This document shows, piece by piece, positions 25,801-32,578 of a DNA stretch of 64,000 nucleotides. Position numbers and translations under genes: made by a program. Below the pieces are notes generated by a model. That model saw only the letters and a list, made by a program, of their open reading frames with translations. It was not told the DNA's origin and did no database searches. Source of the DNA: Echinicola arenosa (GTDB taxonomy: Bacteria; Bacteroidota; Bacteroidia; Cytophagales; Cyclobacteriaceae); the NCBI RefSeq assembly GCF_014841125.1, contig NZ_JACYTQ010000001.1, positions 1,054,001 to 1,118,000 on the forward strand, written 5' to 3'. Position 1 is the stretch's first letter, and every line of letters starts with the position of its first letter.

Positions 25801-26095
25801 CCTCCAATGCCACATCGATCGTATTTGCTGATCCCACAGTGACTTCCTGAGGAATCATCCCAATAAAACTGAAAACCAACACATCATCTTGCTCTACATT
25901 GATGTGATAGACTCCATCAATGTCGGTCGTAACGCCTCTGGTAGTTCCTTTGACCAAGATGCTTACTCCAGGTAAAGTAGCTCCATCTTCTGCACTGGTG
26001 ACCGTACCGGAAACATTTACCGACTGGGCCACTACTTGAAAATGGAACAGGAGAAAACAAATCGCTCCTAATACACAGCGTAAAAGTTTTTTCAT
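22847..26095 (-). CDS. SusC/RagA-family TonB-dependent outer-membrane importer
   Basis: The product (about 1082 residues) has a signal peptide, an N-terminal carboxypeptidase-regulatory-like domain (VSGTVTSAEDGATLPGVSI), a TonB-box/plug opening (EEVVVVGYGTQKRSDLTGAV) and a 22-strand beta-barrel ending in a terminal Leu. With SusD it imports glycans or glycopeptides across the outer membrane using TonB energy. An ATG three codons upstream (26104) is possible; the one at 26095 gives the better signal peptide. Unlike many SusC genes there is no adjacent ECF sigma/anti-sigma pair. Instead the promoter region holds one of four palindromic operators (26252-26269) spaced identically to those of the plus-strand genes. 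Confidence 0.97.
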   Translation of the reverse strand: MKKLLRCVLGAICFLLFHFQVVAQSVNVSGTVTSAEDGATLPGVSILVKGTTRGVTTDIDGVYHINVEQDDVLVFSFIGMIPQEVTVGSANTIDVALEAEAKSLEEVVVVGYGTQKRSDLTGAVSTVDTKVLESRPITDVGRGLQGTTPGLTITTPSGQIGQNPSIRLRGTTGTLSNSGGAQPLILVDNVEVPNLQLINPEDIESISVLKDAASASIYGSRGAWGVILITTKTGKKGEAPKVSYSNNFSWATPTTTPEVASAADGAEMALTAISRRNPSQDYISAVGMRIDRESIDRIRDWDAQYGGMNLGNEMVYGRDFEERDGALYFYRSWDAGDMFMRDWTPQQKHDVSVSGGSEKTSYRLGVGYLGQNGVLKVNPDEFNRYSVDLSVNTAVTDWMDIRGKVLYSKTQLTKPFYFSSDTYDPWYYLFRWQKIYPYGTYEGEPFRSALTEVQQAKMNEENTSLSRINLGTTIRPIKGLSIDANYTYDGNNYHEHRTGGVVSGYNFWAGPTLEAGPYTSASYNRVEYRSSWSNRNVGKLFGTYEKQLGDHALKFMVGGDIEAYEYWYQSSQRRDLMDLDKGELALATGDQFVSGDRNQWSTVGGFARANYNYLGKYFLELNGRYDGSSRLSPAKQWAFFPSMSAGYVITEEPFMEPVTDVMSFLKLRASWGAIGNQNAYLSDIYRIMSSYSSGWLVGSNNQLTTGTPGAIPTSLTWETVTTLDFGFDTRFFQDKLGLTFDWYRRTTSDMHSAGEVLPSSYGTSAPKQNFGELQTTGWELAIDYNHSFSNGLNLFATAVLSDFKEKITEYADNTSVYSNRPGRVIGEIWGYETDRLFTEDDFLKDANGEFVLDNGKYIMQEGIANQDIFEEGWFFFGPGDVKYKDLNGDGEINYGANTVDDHGDLKVIGNTTPRYQYGFRLGGDYKGIDFSFFVQGVGKRDFWANGPIFIPGYRPGEAWYQHQLDYWTPDNPDAFYPTPSDAGQQVSPTNFRPQTRYLLDLSYTRLKNVTIGYSLPSSLISRLKIDKVRVYFSGENLFEIDNLDLPIDPEVDYTNAGLNDPNTFGRVYPYSRTLSFGLQLTL

Positions 26096-26222
26096 GTTTA
26101 ACATTTTAGATAATTAGTTAAGTGAATTATTTGTCTCAACAAAAGCAAAATGACATTGGATTTTCGAAATGATTTTGGGCTTATTGCTAATCACCCAAAG
26201 CACTCCGCTTTTATTGTATGGT

Positions 26223-26230
26223 CAAATTTT
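26223..26230 (-). promoter_or_regulatory. susC -7 box (AAAATTTG)
   Basis: Read on the minus strand, AAAATTTG begins 22 nt after the operator. Its TTTG is at exactly the distance seen at the amidase and kinase promoters. The TA of the consensus is not fully kept, as expected for an activator-dependent promoter. Confidence 0.5.
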
Positions 26231-26251
26231 TCTAAAAAATACTGCGATTCC

Positions 26252-26269
26252 ATCCCTGAAAACAGGGAT
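26252..26269 (-). promoter_or_regulatory. Palindromic operator of the susC operon
   Basis: On the minus (sense) strand it reads ATCCCTGTTTTCAGGGAT, with perfect 7-bp arms around four bases. It is the first of four copies confined to this locus. The dyad centre is 37.5 nt from the G of the -7 TTTG, which places it near -41.5 and over the -33 position. Confidence 0.75.
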
Positions 26270-26320
26270 ATTATCAAATCACCATTAAACCCTTAAGCCT
26301 AAATACCAATGGGTTACATA

Positions 26321-26354
26321 AAAAAACAGGCCACAAAAATTACCTTCTGTGACC
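26321..26354 (-). terminator. Terminator of the first amidase gene
   Basis: On the minus strand, GGTCACA pairs with TGTGGCC (one G-U) and is followed by a run of T. It lies 30 nt past the amidase stop and isolates that gene from susC. Confidence 0.65.
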
Positions 26355-26383
26355 TTTGTGCTCGATAACACGTTTCATCAAAC

Positions 26384-27055
26384 TTATTTGGAAGGAGGTG
26401 TTTTCAGCTCCAGATCTTCCAGTCTCTTTCTGATCTTTTTCATAAACTTTTCACCAGGGTCTGTCTTTACCGTCCTATAGCCTTCATCTATTTCCTTCCA
26501 CAATTCATGCCCCTCAAAAGTGGTGTATTCATAATGCCCTATTACATATTGGATATCATATTTCCTTTTCAGGTGTCGGACCAACTGTTCATTGGCCTTA
26601 AGCTGGGCATTCGTCAATGGAGCATCTCCGCCCCCTACATTCTCTACCCCAATCGCACAGTGATTCAGACCAATCACATGTCTCGCCAGAATAGTATCTG
26701 GAAGTTGGCGAAAAATCGTTCCGTCACGATCAACTAAATAGTGGGAAGAAACATTCAGGGCACTGGCTGCTGCAATGCCGGTTCTGCTCCCAGGCAGATG
26801 CACTGGATTCATTGCATCAAAAGACCTCTCTAAATCAGGAATTGCCGTCCAATGCAATACAATCATTTTTGGTTCAATGGTAGGTTCTTCCTGAACCATC
26901 CCATAATGCTCCTCCATATATTTTAAAGAAAGCGCTCTCCGCTCAGCATCATACTGAATGGATTTATCAAAAACCCGATAGGTTGCTTTGGAGCAAGCAC
27001 CCAAAAACATCAGGCTCAATAAAATCAATACTACTTTCAAGTGAATACTATCCAT
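26384..27055 (-). CDS. N-acetylmuramoyl-L-alanine amidase (Amidase_2/AmpD-AmiD type), lipoprotein
   Basis: The 223-residue protein has a lipoprotein signal (LILLSLMFLGAC) and an Amidase_2/PGRP zinc domain (residues about 60-205). The zinc ligands are the His of VLHWT, a central His near RHVIGLNHCAIG and the Asp of KTDPGEKF; the catalytic Glu lies in GVENVGG. It would split MurNAc from the stem peptide in the periplasm, producing denuded glycan. It carries its own operator (27145-27162) and its own terminator, so it is a single-gene transcript co-regulated with the rest of the locus. It resembles AmiD more than cytosolic AmpD because it is exported. Confidence 0.93.
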   Translation of the reverse strand: MDSIHLKVVLILLSLMFLGACSKATYRVFDKSIQYDAERRALSLKYMEEHYGMVQEEPTIEPKMIVLHWTAIPDLERSFDAMNPVHLPGSRTGIAAASALNVSSHYLVDRDGTIFRQLPDTILARHVIGLNHCAIGVENVGGGDAPLTNAQLKANEQLVRHLKRKYDIQYVIGHYEYTTFEGHELWKEIDEGYRTVKTDPGEKFMKKIRKRLEDLELKTPPSK

Positions 27056-27379
27056 TTAGTGAAGCTAACAATTATACAATTATCCAAAGCATCAATATGC
27101 TTTCTATTCCCAAGTCAATCTGATAAATTAATTTAATTCTCTGTATCCCTGAAAACAGTGATTTTAATGTTTCATTGTTTTCAGTATAATATCCGAAAAT
27201 CTGCTTTATTTTACATTAAACCTCCATTCATCCGTAATAAAGCACTTAACTAATCTATTGAAAGAATCACCATTGATGTAATTTTTATTCTAAAAACCAG
27301 TAAATTGGAGTTTATTCAAACACAAAAGATCATTATATCGATTTAATCCTATACAGCACTGACCCTAACCCCGCTCACC
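27056..27379. other. Divergent intergenic region between amidase and response regulator
   Basis: This 324-bp gap contains one operator (27145-27162), oriented toward the amidase. On the response-regulator side I find no operator copy and no clean TAnnTTTG box, so that gene is probably expressed from a weak or distinct promoter. Confidence 0.5.
27145..27162 (-). promoter_or_regulatory. Palindromic operator of the first amidase gene
   Basis: On the minus strand it reads ATCACTGTTTTCAGGGAT, one arm base different from the other copies. The following ATTG ends at the same offset as TTTG in the other three promoters, although the rest of the -7 box is poor. It is the weakest member of the set. 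Confidence 0.6.
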
Positions 27380-28015
27380 ATGATCAATGTTTTAATTGCA
27401 GACGACCACCAAATGTTTATCGACGGGCTCAAAGCCATGTTATATGATATCCCTGGCATCAAAGTAGTCGGAGAAGCTATGAATGGAAAAGAGGCCATTG
27501 ACTATTGTGAGCTCAGCCCTGTTGATCTGGTGATCATGGATATCAATATGCCTATTATGGATGGTGTGGAAGCCACCAAAAAACTCTTAAAATCACACAA
27601 AACCTTAAAAGTACTTGGCTTATCCATGCACAATGACCGCCATTTTATTTCGGATATGCTTAAAACTGGTGCCCAAGGTTATATCTTAAAAAATACCGGA
27701 AAAAAAGATCTGATCGAAGCCATTCAAACCCTTCACAATGGGGGAACTTACCTAGGAGAGGAAGTCAGCAAAACTTTGTTGAGCAGCTTTATGAAAAAGC
27801 CAGGGAAGATGCAAGTCAATGAAAAACTGTCTGATCGTGAAATGGAAGTATTGAACTGCATTGCCAATGGTCTAACCACGCAGGAAATTGGCGAACAACT
27901 TTTCATCAGTAAGAACACTGTGGAAACCCATCGTAAAAATCTGCTCTATAAACTCCAAGCAAAAAACACCGCCGAACTGGTTAACAATGCCTACAAAAAA
28001 GGATTAATCAGGTAA
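27380..28015 (+). CDS. NarL/FixJ-family response regulator
   Basis: The 211-residue protein has a receiver domain (residues 1-120) with acidic pocket D8/D9, phosphoacceptor D54 in VIMDINMP, the conserved switch region and the Lys of YILKNTG. A LuxR-type helix-turn-helix follows (about 148-211, LSDREMEVLNCIANGLTTQE, then ISKNTVETHRKNL). Such regulators bind dyad operators as dimers and pair with HisKA_3 kinases. One such kinase is encoded at the right end of this locus, and four matching palindromes surround this gene. It is the obvious candidate for their binding protein. The ATG at 27380 is the natural start. No copy of the palindrome drives this gene itself, so autoregulation is not indicated. 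Confidence 0.96.
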   Translation: MINVLIADDHQMFIDGLKAMLYDIPGIKVVGEAMNGKEAIDYCELSPVDLVIMDINMPIMDGVEATKKLLKSHKTLKVLGLSMHNDRHFISDMLKTGAQGYILKNTGKKDLIEAIQTLHNGGTYLGEEVSKTLLSSFMKKPGKMQVNEKLSDREMEVLNCIANGLTTQEIGEQLFISKNTVETHRKNLLYKLQAKNTAELVNNAYKKGLIR

Positions 28016-28187
28016 TTAATCCTAGCTAACATTAGTGATTGAAATTCAGTCAGATATTATAGGATAAATCTACCAGCCCCAGTGATATTGTTTTATTTTA
28101 GAACAATATCCTTTTCCTTGGTATCTAAATATTATTATACTTTTTATAATCGTTATAGCTCTCGCTACCTATTCCCTTCATGGCTAA

Positions 28188-28205
28188 ATCCCTATTTTCA
28201 GGGAT
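28188..28205 (+). promoter_or_regulatory. Palindromic operator of the second amidase gene
   Basis: It reads ATCCCTATTTTCAGGGAT; flanking bases extend the arms to 9 bp (TAAATCCCT and AGGGATTTA). The core is identical over 18 bp to the copy at 29213. The -7 box GATATTTG starts 22 nt after its last base. Confidence 0.78.
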
Positions 28206-28226
28206 TTAGGACATCAAATATCTTTT

Positions 28227-28234
28227 GATATTTG
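28227..28234 (+). promoter_or_regulatory. -7 box (GATATTTG) of the second amidase gene
   Basis: GATATTTG matches TAnnTTTG in five of six fixed bases and is 71 nt before the ATG at 28305. There is no -33 TTTG; the operator occupies that position. Confidence 0.5.
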
Positions 28235-28304
28235 TATATTAATTGATCGATTTAAGTTGAAAAATCTTTTCAATGGTAAATCGCACCCAAACCCCTTTTC
28301 AGTG

Positions 28305-29189
28305 ATGCGCAGAATCTCCTTTCCAAGTCTTGTCTTGACTTTAGCAGTTTTCATCTATGCTTGCTCCCCGAACCCCTATCGGGCCATAAACAAGCAGCAC
28401 AAAAAACAAGTAAAAGCCCAAACTCAAAAAATAGCTGAAATTCCTGAAGTTAGGCAGGAAGGAGACACTACCAATGTTACTGACCTTTGGGTAGGCACTA
28501 CCAATTTCAGCATCCGAAAACCCAATTTTGTTATCATCCATCACACCGCCCAGGATTCCCTGGAACAAACCATTAAGACTTTTACCTTAAGCCGTACCCA
28601 AGTTAGTTCACATTATGTGGTCAGCAAAGATGGAGAGATTGTTCAGATGCTCAATGACTATCTTCGTTCGTGGCATGCTGGTCGTGGCAAATGGGGTCAT
28701 GATACTGACCTAAACAGTTCGTCCATAGGGATCGAGTTGGATAACAATGGTTCAGAACCATTTACAGAAGCTCAAATTGAAAGCTTGCTTCGATTGTTAA
28801 AGCGACTCAAAGAGGATTACAATATCCCTACAGCCAACTTCATTGGCCATGCCGACATTGCTCCCGCCAGAAAAGTGGATCCCAGTGCTTATTTTCCATG
28901 GAAAAAATTGGCTGAAGAAGGATATGGTCTTTGGTATGATGATTACCTAATGATGGAAATAGATGTACCTACAGCACCTGGAACCTATACCACAGAAACA
29001 GTGATGCTGGAGACTGTTCCAGATCATTTTGACCCTAAGGAAGCCTTACGCATCATCGGCTATGACACCAGTGACCTGGGCTCAGCAATAAGGGCTTTTA
29101 AGATTCACTTTATCCAAACAGATACAAGTGGGGAACTAAAAGAAAACGATATAAGAATACTCCATAATTTGTATAAAAAGTACTTATAA
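28305..29189 (+). CDS. N-acetylmuramoyl-L-alanine amidase (Amidase_2), lipoprotein, second copy
   Basis: The product (294 residues from the ATG at 28305) starts MRRISFPSLVLTLAVFIYAC, a good lipoprotein signal. A longer reading from a TTG at 28257 would bury the signal and is rejected. The Amidase_2 domain spans about residues 75-235 with zinc ligands in IIHHTA, SWHAG and KVDPS, and the conserved IGIELDN. Residues about 240-294 look like a small helical peptidoglycan-binding-type module (IIGYDTSDLGSAIRAFKIHF). This is the AmiD architecture. It frees stem peptides from murein and, with the amidase at 26384, gives the locus two exported amidases under the same operator type. Confidence 0.93.
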   Translation: MRRISFPSLVLTLAVFIYACSPNPYRAINKQHKKQVKAQTQKIAEIPEVRQEGDTTNVTDLWVGTTNFSIRKPNFVIIHHTAQDSLEQTIKTFTLSRTQVSSHYVVSKDGEIVQMLNDYLRSWHAGRGKWGHDTDLNSSSIGIELDNNGSEPFTEAQIESLLRLLKRLKEDYNIPTANFIGHADIAPARKVDPSAYFPWKKLAEEGYGLWYDDYLMMEIDVPTAPGTYTTETVMLETVPDHFDPKEALRIIGYDTSDLGSAIRAFKIHFIQTDTSGELKENDIRILHNLYKKYL

Positions 29190-29212
29190 AGACAATACAG
29201 TGATTGTATCAA

Positions 29213-29230
29213 ATCCCTATTTTCAGGGAT
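29213..29230 (+). promoter_or_regulatory. Palindromic operator of the kinase-murQ-digH-symporter operon
   Basis: ATCCCTATTTTCAGGGAT is identical to the copy at 28188. The -7 box CATCTTTG begins 22 nt after it, exactly as at the other sites. The position implies separate, coordinate control of this operon although it lies just 130 nt behind the amidase gene. Confidence 0.78.
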
Positions 29231-29251
29231 GCTTGAAGGATCATTTAGAAA

Positions 29252-29259
29252 CATCTTTG
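29252..29259 (+). promoter_or_regulatory. -7 box (CATCTTTG) of the kinase operon
   Basis: CATCTTTG matches TAnnTTTG in five of six fixed bases. It lies 61 nt before the kinase ATG at 29320. Confidence 0.5.
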
Positions 29260-29319
29260 TATCGTAAGTGATACTGAAGTGTAGTGTAATCACCCATTTT
29301 GCCAAATAAATTCGATAAT

Positions 29320-30180
29320 ATGCTATTAATTGCGGATAGTGGATCTACCAAAACAGACTGGAGGTTAGTAGATGAAGAGGGAAAAACCATCAACTCTGTG
29401 CAATGCAAGGGCTTGAACCCTTATTTTTTGACGGAAGCAGAAATCGCTAAAATCATTAAAAACGAAGTTACTCCCATTGCTTCGGAGGTTGATAAAGTCA
29501 TCTTTTATGGAGCTGGGTGTGGTCTTCCTGTAAAGGTAGAACAAGTCAAATCAGCAATCGAGTCTGTCATATCTGTCAAATATCCTACAGAAGTTTATGG
29601 TGACATCTTAGGAGCAGCAAGAAGCCTTCTCCAAGATCAAAAAGGAATAACCTGCATTTTGGGTACGGGTGCCAATTCTTGCGTATATGATGGCCATGAA
29701 ATCATCAACAATGTCCCTTCCCTAGGATATATTTTGGCAGACTGGGGCAGTGGCACTGTTTTATGCAAAGACCTGATCGCATTGATCCTTCAACAAAAAC
29801 TGGATCCAGAGATCATCGCTGATTTCCATGCCACCTTTGATATGGATACCAGACAGATCTTGGATAAAATTTATAACAAACCCCAAGCTAACCGCTTTCT
29901 GGCATCATTCACACCTTTTTTGTTAAAGCATGCAGACAATCCCTCCTGCCAAGCCATCATTAAAGATAATTTCAGAAAGTTTTTCGACTATTATGTAATT
30001 CCTTACGGGCCACAAAGCATGGACTTACCCATTAGCTTTACAGGTTCCATTGCTTACCATTTCTGTGATTTTCTAGAAGAAGTGGCGGCTGAATTTGGAA
30101 TCAAAATCAAAAGCATTGTACAACATCCCATGAGCGGCCTGGTCAAATACCATTGTCAAACCGTTCCAGCTATAAAGTAA
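29320..30180 (+). CDS. murK: BadF/BadG-family amino-sugar kinase (MurNAc/GlcNAc kinase candidate)
   Basis: The 286-residue protein is an ASKHA-fold kinase of the BadF/BadG/BcrA/BcrD group: phosphate-1 motif DSGSTKTDWR, phosphate-2 region CILGTGANSCVYDG and adjacent ADWGSG. I start at the ATG at 29320; a TTG seven codons earlier is less likely. Characterised relatives include the GlcNAc kinase NagK of animals and MurK of Clostridium, which phosphorylates both MurNAc and GlcNAc. The stop is 7 nt before murQ, so the best reading is cytoplasmic MurNAc kinase making MurNAc-6-P for MurQ, as in the murTKQ cluster described in Tannerella. The symbol is given on context; pure GlcNAc kinase activity is possible. 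Confidence 0.85.
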   Translation: MLLIADSGSTKTDWRLVDEEGKTINSVQCKGLNPYFLTEAEIAKIIKNEVTPIASEVDKVIFYGAGCGLPVKVEQVKSAIESVISVKYPTEVYGDILGAARSLLQDQKGITCILGTGANSCVYDGHEIINNVPSLGYILADWGSGTVLCKDLIALILQQKLDPEIIADFHATFDMDTRQILDKIYNKPQANRFLASFTPFLLKHADNPSCQAIIKDNFRKFFDYYVIPYGPQSMDLPISFTGSIAYHFCDFLEEVAAEFGIKIKSIVQHPMSGLVKYHCQTVPAIK

Positions 30181-30187
30181 ACGTAAT

Positions 30188-31012
30188 ATGTCAAGCCAAG
30201 TTATTCCCACCACTGAGTCCTCCTCTCTCTATACTAATTTGGAGGAAATGTCAACAGTAGACTTATTAAAAAACATCAACCAAGAAGATCAGAAAGTTGC
30301 AAAGGCTGTTCAAAAAATTATTCCCCACATCAAAAAACTGGTTGATGCTTCAAGTAAAAAAATGCAGTCCGGGGGAAGGTTATTCTATATCGGAGCAGGA
30401 ACCTCCGGTCGCTTAGGAATTTTAGATGCATCTGAAATACCTCCCACTTACGGCGCCTCCCCTAATCTGGTCGTAGGGCTAATTGCCGGTGGGGACAGCG
30501 CAATCAGGACGGCTGTGGAAGGAGCAGAAGATGATCCTAACCAAGCATGGAAAGACTTAAAACAATTCGGGATTAACGAAAAGGACACCTTGATCGGAAT
30601 TGCAGCATCAGGTAAAACCCCTTATGTTTTTGGTGGCCTACAAGTAGCCCAAGAAAACGGAGTGCTTACTGGAAGTATCAGTTGTAATAAAGATGCCCTG
30701 ATTTCATCGGTTGCTGATTTCCCCATTGAAGTAGAAGTTGGCCCGGAGTTCGTCACCGGAAGTACCCGAATGAAAGCAGGCACTGCCCAAAAGCTGGTGC
30801 TTAACATGATCAGCACCAGTCTTATGATTAAACTGGGCAAGGTTAAAGGCAATAAAATGGTCAATATGCAGCTCAGCAATAACAAGTTGGTAGATAGAGG
30901 TGTACGAATGGTCATGGAAGAAATCCCAGAGCTGGACTATCAAGCAGCCTTAAAGCTTTTGACACTTTATGGTTCTGTCAAAAAAGCTGTAGAAGCTTAT
31001 CAAAGTAAATAA
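30188..31012 (+). CDS. murQ: N-acetylmuramic acid 6-phosphate etherase MurQ
   Basis: The 274-residue SIS-domain enzyme converts MurNAc-6-P to GlcNAc-6-P and D-lactate in the cytoplasm. Family signatures are clear: FYIGAGTSGRLGILDASEIP, LIAGGDSAIRTAVEGAEDD (acidic catalytic region), GIAASGKTPYV and the long GSTRMKAGTAQKLVLNMIST block. It is about 25 residues shorter than the Escherichia coli enzyme because its C-terminal helical part is shorter; the active-site parts are all present. It follows the sugar kinase by 7 nt and precedes the DigH-like gene by 16 nt. MurQ is the firmest single piece of evidence that this locus handles murein sugars rather than ordinary chitin. Confidence 0.98.
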   Translation: MSSQVIPTTESSSLYTNLEEMSTVDLLKNINQEDQKVAKAVQKIIPHIKKLVDASSKKMQSGGRLFYIGAGTSGRLGILDASEIPPTYGASPNLVVGLIAGGDSAIRTAVEGAEDDPNQAWKDLKQFGINEKDTLIGIAASGKTPYVFGGLQVAQENGVLTGSISCNKDALISSVADFPIEVEVGPEFVTGSTRMKAGTAQKLVLNMISTSLMIKLGKVKGNKMVNMQLSNNKLVDRGVRMVMEEIPELDYQAALKLLTLYGSVKKAVEAYQSK

Positions 31013-31028
31013 AACGAATCCTTTCTCA

Positions 31029-32576
31029 ATGCTTCATTTTCACAAAAGTCTTATTTCCCTAATCTTTCTATTCCTAGGTATAAGCCATGCCGTGATCAGC
31101 CAAGATGCTCCCAAAAGAGAACTTCGCGCCGCATGGATCGCTACTGTAGAGAACATTGATTGGCCTAGCCAAAAGGGTTTGCCTGCAGCCCAGCAACAAG
31201 CAGAGTATGTTGCATTGTTGGATACGCTTAAGGCTGCTGGAATGAATGCTGTGATCATGCAGATCCGCCCAACAGCGGATGCCTTCTATCCTTCCAGTTA
31301 TGAACCTTGGTCTGCCTACCTTACAGGCAAGCAGGGCGAAGCCCCTTCTCCTTATTACAACCCACTGGAATTTATGATCAATGAAGCCAGAAAAAGAGGA
31401 ATGGAGTTTCATGGTTGGTTCAATCCCTATAGGGCATCCAATAACAAAGAATTTATTCCTTCGGCTGACCATCCCCTTGTCCAACACCCTGAATGGTTTG
31501 TTCAATATGGTGGCAAATGGTATTATGATCCGGGTATTCCAGCTGCCCAAGAGTTTGTGTTGCAGTCTATCATTGAAGTGGTTAAGCACTATGATATGGA
31601 TGCTGTGCACTTTGATGATTATTTTTACCCCTACAAAATTGCCAATGAAGCATTTCCTGACAGTAGCTCCTATGCCAACTTCGGAAAGCGGTTTGATGAC
31701 CTGGAAGACTGGAGAAGGTACAATGTAGATTATTTTGTAGAAGAACTTTCCAAAAGGATCAAAGCAGAAAAGCCATTGATGAAATTTGGGATCAGTCCAT
31801 TTGGAGTCTGGAGAAACCAAGACAAAGACCCCTTGGGATCAGCTACCCGAGCGGGCCAAACCAATTATGATGACCTGTATGCCGATGTACTCAAATGGTT
31901 AAGAGAAGGCTGGATAGATTATGTCACTCCACAAATATATTGGCATATTGGATTTGAATTGGCGGAATACAAAACTTTGGTAAAATGGTGGGCAGAAAAC
32001 AGCTATGGACGCCATGTCTACATTGGTCAAGGAGTTTATAGAGTAGGACAAAAAGGCTGGGAAGACAAAAACGAAGTGGTCAATCAAATCCAATATAATA
32101 GAACCTTTCCCGAAGTCAAGGGCAGCATGTTTTTCAGTGCTAAAACCATAGCAGGAAACAAAGAAAATGTCAATTCACAATTGACCAAAGCCTATCCAAA
32201 CCCAGCGCTTCCTCCAGAAATGCCTTGGATCGACCAGCAAGCCCCACAATCCGTTCAAACAGTTAAGGCAAAAGGAAGTCCTGCCAGTGGTATTACGCTT
32301 AATTGGGAAGCAAACCTCGATGGAGATGCTTCCTATTTTGTAATTTACAGATTCGAAGAGGACGAAAAAGTGGACACTTCAAATCCCAATAAGATTTATC
32401 GTACAGTGCAAAAAGGGCCTTATGCTTTGCAAGAATGGAAGGATAATCTGGTAAATAAGCGCAGTAACTACACTTACTGCATTACAGCAGTAGATCGACT
32501 TCATAATGAAAGTGAACCTTCCCGTCCCATTAAGATTGTCACTAAAGGAAAAAGAAAAGTTATCAAAACCCAGTAA
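31029..32576 (+). CDS. DigH/GHL10-family peptidoglycan glycan hydrolase
   Basis: This 515-residue exported protein (signal peptide to about ISQ-25) has a GHL10 (formerly DUF187) TIM barrel, residues 28-385. It opens ELRAAWIATVENIDWPS and contains QIRPTADAFYPSSYEPWS, MEFHGWFNPYRAS, DAVHFDDYFYPY (acidic catalytic candidates) and FGISPFGVWRN. A fibronectin-III-like C-terminal domain follows (about 405-500). The Escherichia coli relative DigH (YddW) cleaves glycan strands already stripped of peptides by amidases. That matches the two amidases encoded in this locus. It lies 2 nt before the symporter gene and 16 nt after murQ. Exact bond specificity (muramidase or glucosaminidase) cannot be read from sequence. 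Confidence 0.92.
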   Translation: MLHFHKSLISLIFLFLGISHAVISQDAPKRELRAAWIATVENIDWPSQKGLPAAQQQAEYVALLDTLKAAGMNAVIMQIRPTADAFYPSSYEPWSAYLTGKQGEAPSPYYNPLEFMINEARKRGMEFHGWFNPYRASNNKEFIPSADHPLVQHPEWFVQYGGKWYYDPGIPAAQEFVLQSIIEVVKHYDMDAVHFDDYFYPYKIANEAFPDSSSYANFGKRFDDLEDWRRYNVDYFVEELSKRIKAEKPLMKFGISPFGVWRNQDKDPLGSATRAGQTNYDDLYADVLKWLREGWIDYVTPQIYWHIGFELAEYKTLVKWWAENSYGRHVYIGQGVYRVGQKGWEDKNEVVNQIQYNRTFPEVKGSMFFSAKTIAGNKENVNSQLTKAYPNPALPPEMPWIDQQAPQSVQTVKAKGSPASGITLNWEANLDGDASYFVIYRFEEDEKVDTSNPNKIYRTVQKGPYALQEWKDNLVNKRSNYTYCITAVDRLHNESEPSRPIKIVTKGKRKVIKTQ

Positions 32577-32578
32577 AA

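Larger units (their letters stand above)
26105..26383. other. Intergenic region between susC and the first amidase
   Basis: This 279-bp gap holds the susC operator/promoter (26223-26269) and the amidase terminator (26321-26354). The roughly 125 nt between the -7 box and susC are unassigned leader, in which I see no riboswitch-like fold. Confidence 0.6.
28016..28304. other. Intergenic region with operator for the second amidase
   Basis: Between the response regulator stop and the lipoprotein amidase start lie 289 bp containing the operator at 28188-28205 and a -7 box at 28227-28234. I see nothing else in it. Confidence 0.6.

Noticed and set aside
12173-26095. Cellulose or chitin utilisation locus (because of GH9 and GH3)
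   Set aside because: DUF1343, NagZ-type GH3, two amidases and MurQ point to murein; no cellulase or chitinase of family 5, 18 or 20 is present.
28257-28304. TTG-started N-terminal extension of the second amidase
   Set aside because: It would place 16 polar residues before a textbook lipoprotein signal; the ATG at 28305 explains the signal peptide.
26252-29230. The four palindromes as terminators or a mobile repeat (REP/MITE-like)
   Set aside because: They are followed by -7 boxes rather than T runs, have fixed spacing to promoters, do not occur between convergent genes and are not flanked by duplicated DNA.
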